A DNA stretch of 64,000 bases from Streptomyces sp. MJM8645 (GTDB taxonomy: Bacteria; Actinomycetota; Actinomycetes; Streptomycetales; Streptomycetaceae). The notes under the pieces were generated by a model. It had not been told where the DNA came from. It worked only from the letters and a program-made list of their open reading frames with translations, and did not search any database. Shown here piece by piece: positions 60,986-64,000 of this stretch. Position 1 is the stretch's first letter. Each line of letters starts with the position of its first letter. The DNA lies in NCBI RefSeq assembly GCF_001625365.1, contig NZ_LJJF01000001.1, positions 4,747,501-4,811,500 on the forward strand, read 5' to 3'. Made by a program: the position numbers and the translations under genes.

Positions 60986-62326
60986 TCAGGCGTCGACCAG
61001 CTGCTCGGACGGCAGCTCGACGTGGGCGCCCAGGTCGCGCAGCTTGTCCATGAAGTTCTCGTAGCCGCGGTTGATCAGGTCGATGCCGTGCACGGTCGAG
61101 GTGCCCTCGGCCGCCAGCGCCGCGATCAGGTACGAGAAGCCGCCGCGCAGGTCGGGGATGACCAGCTCGGCGCCCATCAGCTTGGACGGGCCGGAGACGA
61201 CCGCCGAGTGCAGGAAGTTGCGCGCGCCGAAGCGGCACGGGGTGGCGCCCAGGCACTCGCGGTACAGCTGGATGTGCGCACCCATCTGGTTGAGCGCGCC
61301 GGTGAAGCCGAGCCGCGACTCGTACACCGTCTCGTGGACGATGGACAGGCCGGTGGCCTGGGTCAGGGCGACGACCAGCGGTTGCTGCCAGTCGGTCTGG
61401 AAGCCCGGGTGCACGTCGGTCTCCAGGGCGATCGCCTTGAGCTCGCCGCCCGGGTGCCAGAAGCGGATGCCCTCGTCCTCCACCTCGAAGGCGCCGCCGA
61501 CCTTCCGGAAGGTGTTCAGGAAGGTCATCATCTCCAGCTGGCGGGCGCCGCGGACGTAGATGTCGCCCCTGGTGGCCAGCGCCGCGCAGGCCCAGGAAGC
61601 GGCCTCCAGGCGGTCCGGCAGCGCGCGGTGGGTGTAGCCGCCCAGCTCGTCGACGCCGGTGATCAGGATGGTCCGGTCGGTGCCCAGGGTGATGATCGCG
61701 CCCATCTTCTGCAGCACGCAGATCAGGTCGACGATCTCCGGCTCGATGGCCGCGTTGCGCAGCTCGGTGACGCCCTCGGCGAGGACGGCGGTGAGCAGCA
61801 CCTGCTCGGTCGCGCCGACCGAGGGGTAGGGCAGCTCGATCTTGGTGCCGCGCAGGCGCTGCTGGGCGACCAGGTAGGTGCCCTGCGGGTGCTTCTCGAT
61901 GGTGGCGCCGAACTGGCGCAGCACCTCGAAGTGGAAGTCGACCGGGCGGCCGCCGATGTCGCAGCCGCCCAGGCCCGGGATGAAGGCGTGGCCGAGGCGG
62001 TGCAGCAGCGGGCCGCAGAACAGGATCGGGATCCGCGAGGAGCCCGCGTGCGCGTCGATGTCGGCGACGTTCGCACTCTCCACGTGCGACGGGTCGAGGA
62101 TCAGCTCGCCGTCCTCGTCGCCGGTCCGCACGGTGACCCCGTGCAGCTGGAGCAGGCCGCGGACCACCTTGACGTCGCGGATGTCCGGGACGTTGCGCAG
62201 TCTGCTGGGGCCCTGGCCGAGGAGGGCGGCGACCATGGCCTTGGGCACCAGGTTCTTCGCACCGCGGACGCGGATCTCGCCTTCGAGCGGGTTTCCGCCG
62301 TGGACCAGCAGGACGTCGTCGGTCAT
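60986..62326 (-). CDS. murA: UDP-N-acetylglucosamine 1-carboxyvinyltransferase MurA
   Basis: The 446-residue enzyme catalyses the first committed step of peptidoglycan synthesis, adding enolpyruvate from PEP to UDP-GlcNAc. The N-terminal VRGAKNLVPKAMVAALL contains the conserved Lys-Asn pair. The active-site loop reads GLGGCDIGGRPVDFHFE with Cys122, the residue alkylated by fosfomycin. It is Cys and not the Asp found in mycobacteria, so sensitivity would be expected. Further motifs are DRLEAASWACAALATRG and IPDLRGGFSYLIAALAAEG. The ATG at 62326 gives MTDDVLLVHGG. It converges with hup. Confidence 0.97.
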   Translation of the reverse strand: MTDDVLLVHGGNPLEGEIRVRGAKNLVPKAMVAALLGQGPSRLRNVPDIRDVKVVRGLLQLHGVTVRTGDEDGELILDPSHVESANVADIDAHAGSSRIPILFCGPLLHRLGHAFIPGLGGCDIGGRPVDFHFEVLRQFGATIEKHPQGTYLVAQQRLRGTKIELPYPSVGATEQVLLTAVLAEGVTELRNAAIEPEIVDLICVLQKMGAIITLGTDRTILITGVDELGGYTHRALPDRLEAASWACAALATRGDIYVRGARQLEMMTFLNTFRKVGGAFEVEDEGIRFWHPGGELKAIALETDVHPGFQTDWQQPLVVALTQATGLSIVHETVYESRLGFTGALNQMGAHIQLYRECLGATPCRFGARNFLHSAVVSGPSKLMGAELVIPDLRGGFSYLIAALAAEGTSTVHGIDLINRGYENFMDKLRDLGAHVELPSEQLVDA

Positions 62327-62625
62327 CGTTCTCGCAATCCGGGGTGCCAGAGGGGTGGGAAGGCTCCGGTAGAGAGCCGGTGGTGGACCGGTTGGTACGG
62401 GCGCGCTCGGGCCCCCGGCAAAACCGAGTCGGCACCGTAGAAGGGCGTCCACCATCCGTAGATGGTAGTGGGCGTGCCGATGGTTCCCGTGAGCCTCTCC
62501 CGTGATGGTCCTCTCTCCGGGCTCGCTCCCGCCCGCCGGAGGGGCCGTTCGGGTGTTTGTCCGGCGTGGCGGGGTTTCGATCGTTGAGGTGTCCGACCCC
62601 GGCCGTTCTGCGGGATCATGTGGGC
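62327..62625. other. Intergenic region between divergent murA and yqgE-like genes
   Basis: This is 299 bp with promoters expected in both directions. I see no convincing -35/-10 pair and no gene. The open frames that extend murA upstream into this region lack ribosome sites. Confidence 0.4.
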
Positions 62626-63210
62626 ATGACGGCGGCCCACTCGCACGCAGGACGGTCCCACACCGGCCGTCTGCTCGTCGCGACGCCCCTGCTCACCGAC
62701 CCGAACTTCGCCCGGGCGGTGGTGCTGCTCCTCGACCACGACGTCGAGGGGGCGCTCGGCGTGGTCCTCAACCGGCCGACGCCGGTCGAGGTGGGCAGCG
62801 TCCTGGACGGCTGGGGGCGGCTGGTCGGGCAGCCCGCCGTGGTGTTCCAGGGCGGACCGGTGGCGCTGGACTCGGCGCTCGGCCTCGCCGTGGCGCCGGG
62901 GGAGCCGGGCACCGGCGAGCCGCTCGGCTGGCGGCGGGTGCACGGCGCGATCGGCCTGGTGGACCTGGAGGCGCCGCCCGAGGTGCTGGCCGGCGAGCTG
63001 GGCGCGCTGCGGATCTTCGCCGGGTACGCCGGCTGGTCGCCGGGCCAGCTGGAGACGGAGCTGGGGAGCGGCGCCTGGTACCTGGTGGACTGCGAGCCGG
63101 GGGACATCTCCAGCCCGGAACCGGAGCGGCTGTGGCGCTCGGTGCTGCGCCGCCAGCGCGGCCCGCTGGCGCTGCTCGCGACCTATCCGGACGACCCGAC
63201 GCTGAACTGA
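62626..63210 (+). CDS. YqgE/AlgH family protein
   Basis: The 194-residue single-domain protein has HTGRLLVATPLLTDPNFARAVVLLLDHD at the start, GVVLNRPT, FQGGPVALDSAL, LRIFAGYAGWSPGQLETEL and AWYLVDCEPGDI. These are all hallmarks of the YqgE/AlgH (DUF179) family. The family was linked to alginate regulation in Pseudomonas, but its general biochemical function is unknown. The ATG at 62626 is chosen as the start; the ribosome site is weak, so translation may be nearly leaderless. Confidence 0.93.
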   Translation: MTAAHSHAGRSHTGRLLVATPLLTDPNFARAVVLLLDHDVEGALGVVLNRPTPVEVGSVLDGWGRLVGQPAVVFQGGPVALDSALGLAVAPGEPGTGEPLGWRRVHGAIGLVDLEAPPEVLAGELGALRIFAGYAGWSPGQLETELGSGAWYLVDCEPGDISSPEPERLWRSVLRRQRGPLALLATYPDDPTLN

Positions 63211-63271
63211 CGTACGGGCCGCCGTCGCGATACTGGCCGGGTTTCGCGGGGCGCCCATAGACTTGGCACCT

Positions 63272-63556
63272 ATGAGCACTCTTGAGCCCGAGCGCGGCCT
63301 CGGCACCGGCACCCTGGTCGAGCCAGTCCCCCAGGTGTCCCACGGGGACGGCGACCACGAGCGCTTCGCGCACTACGTCCAGAAGGACAAGATCATGGAG
63401 AGCGCGCTCTCCGGCTCGCCCGTGGTGGCGCTCTGCGGCAAGGTCTGGGTGCCCGGGCGCGACCCGAAGAAGTACCCGGTCTGCCCGATGTGCAAGGAGA
63501 TCTACGACGGCATCGGCAAGCCGCAGGGCGGCGACGACAACAACGGCGGCAAGTAG
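63272..63556 (+). CDS. DUF3039 family zinc-ribbon protein
   Basis: The 94-residue acidic protein has DHERFAHYVQKDKIMESALSG and a treble-clef-like metal site (ALCGKVWVPGRDPKKYPVC, then PMCKEIYDGI, with Cys in CxxC spacing). This matches the actinobacterial family DUF3039. The C-terminus is Gly/Asp/Asn-rich. TAGACT at 63257-63262 could be the -10 of a nearly leaderless transcript. It follows the YqgE gene by 61 bp. Function is unknown. Confidence 0.88.
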   Translation: MSTLEPERGLGTGTLVEPVPQVSHGDGDHERFAHYVQKDKIMESALSGSPVVALCGKVWVPGRDPKKYPVCPMCKEIYDGIGKPQGGDDNNGGK

Positions 63557-63587
63557 CACCGGCCGCCGCGGGCCGGTGCCCGGCGCC

Positions 63588-63632
63588 GTTGTGCACGGTG
63601 TGGTTGTGCACAGTGCCGTTTTGCATAGTGCC
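63588..63632 (+). repeat. Three 15-bp imperfect tandem repeats upstream of the hexosaminidase gene
   Basis: GTTGTGCACGGTGTG, GTTGTGCACAGTGCC and GTTTTGCATAGTGCC follow one another without gaps, ending 10 bp before the DasR-like site. They are AT-richer than their surroundings. They may be direct-repeat operator half-sites or part of the promoter. Confidence 0.7.
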
Positions 63633-63642
63633 GAGTTTCCGA

Positions 63643-63658
63643 AGTGGTCTATGCCAGT
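63643..63658. promoter_or_regulatory. DasR-responsive element (dre) candidate
   Basis: AGTGGTCTATGCCAGT matches the 16-bp dre consensus A(C/G)TGGTCTAGACCA(C/G)T at 14 of 16 positions. It is centred 36 bp before the start codon of a chitin/GlcNAc-pathway enzyme. DasR is the GntR-type GlcNAc-sensing repressor of streptomycetes. The consensus is quoted from memory. Confidence 0.75.
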
Positions 63659-63685
63659 CGTCCGGGGCGGGGGCAGGATGTCGGA

Positions 63686-64000
63686 ATGGACCTCATTCCC
63701 GTGCCTTCGAGTGCCGTCCGCCGCCCGGACGAGGACTTCCCCCTCGACGACGCCACCACGCTGACCGCGCCGCCCGGGCTGGCCGACGCCGAGCGGTGGC
63801 TGCGAACCACGCTGACCGCGGCCACCGGGCTGCCGCTCGGCCCGGGCCGGCCGGGCACGGGCATCGAACTGGTCCAGGACGACGCGCTGGCCGCCGAGGC
63901 GTACCGGATCACGGTGCGCCCCGGCCACGTCCTGATGGCCGCGGGCGGGCCGGCCGGTGCGCTGTGGGGCGCGCAGACCCTGCGGCAGCTGCTCGGCCCG
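63686..64000 (+). CDS. Beta-N-acetylhexosaminidase, GH20 (N-terminal part, runs off the window)
   Basis: The first 105 codons are present, beginning MDLIPVPSSAVRRPDEDFPL, with no stop before the window edge. The visible part is the GH20b domain that precedes the catalytic barrel: AYRITVRPGHVLMAAGGPAG and LWGAQTLRQLLGP are typical of hexosaminidases. The catalytic Asp-Glu pair would lie beyond the edge. No signal peptide is seen, so it is probably cytoplasmic and releases GlcNAc from imported chitobiose. The dre-like site upstream fits this role. Confidence 0.85.
   Translation, partial: MDLIPVPSSAVRRPDEDFPLDDATTLTAPPGLADAERWLRTTLTAATGLPLGPGRPGTGIELVQDDALAAEAYRITVRPGHVLMAAGGPAGALWGAQTLRQLLGP

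Overview
The window is high-GC DNA from a streptomycete (Streptomyces, Kitasatospora or a close relative). The evidence is consistent: GC-rich codon third positions, many GTG starts and 4-base stop/start overlaps, an actinobacterial helix insertion in the 23S rRNA, and a gene order typical of the streptomycete core (mtrA-mtrB-lpqB-comF-hpf-response regulator-secA; gdh; pkaA-pkaB-prfB-ftsE-ftsX-S41 protease-smpB-ssrA; malic enzyme-hup-murA). The genus cannot be settled from this window alone.

Layout. 1-3650 is the 3' end of an rRNA operon (last bases of 16S, spacer without tRNA, 23S, 5S, terminator). 3730-5371 is a DGPF/YCII protein plus an ECF42-type sigma factor behind what looks like its own promoter. 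5458-10882 (minus) is a five-gene membrane operon (GDPD-type membrane protein, DUF4129, DUF4350, MoxR ATPase, DUF58), divergent from mtrA-mtrB-lpqB (11171-15795), a cell-cycle and development two-component system with its lipoprotein. 15873-26956 holds a ComF protein, the long hibernation factor HPF, an orphan LuxR-type response regulator, a YcaQ-like protein, a GNAT acetyltransferase, secA, an Rv3235-like protein, a patatin lipase, DUF6912 and a HAD phosphatase. 27102-33963 is pruA followed by the giant NAD-glutamate dehydrogenase, together a proline/glutamate catabolic pair.

34188-43403 looks accessory. A seven-gene conservon (CvnA, CvnB, CvnC, CvnD, a degenerate CYP157-like P450, a canonical P450 and an enoyl-CoA hydratase homologue with a proline-rich N-terminus) is followed by a lipoprotein and a complete IS30-family element. 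A 164-bp palindromic MITE-like element lies just left of it, inside the gdh 3' region. The cvnC gene carries a TTA codon, so the conservon may depend on the bldA tRNA.

43476-63556 returns to core genes: an FHA-FtsK/SpoIIIE ATPase (minus) facing two Ser/Thr kinases, prfB, a small zinc-ribbon membrane protein, ftsEX with an S41 protease, smpB and tmRNA, a HelD-type helicase, an NAD malic enzyme with an unusual leader (three-way-junction-like fold, promoter, 17-bp perfect palindrome), the HU protein, murA, a YqgE/AlgH protein and a DUF3039 protein. The window ends inside a GH20 beta-N-acetylhexosaminidase gene preceded by a near-consensus DasR site.

All functional calls rest on motifs read from translated sequence and on gene order. 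No database search was possible.
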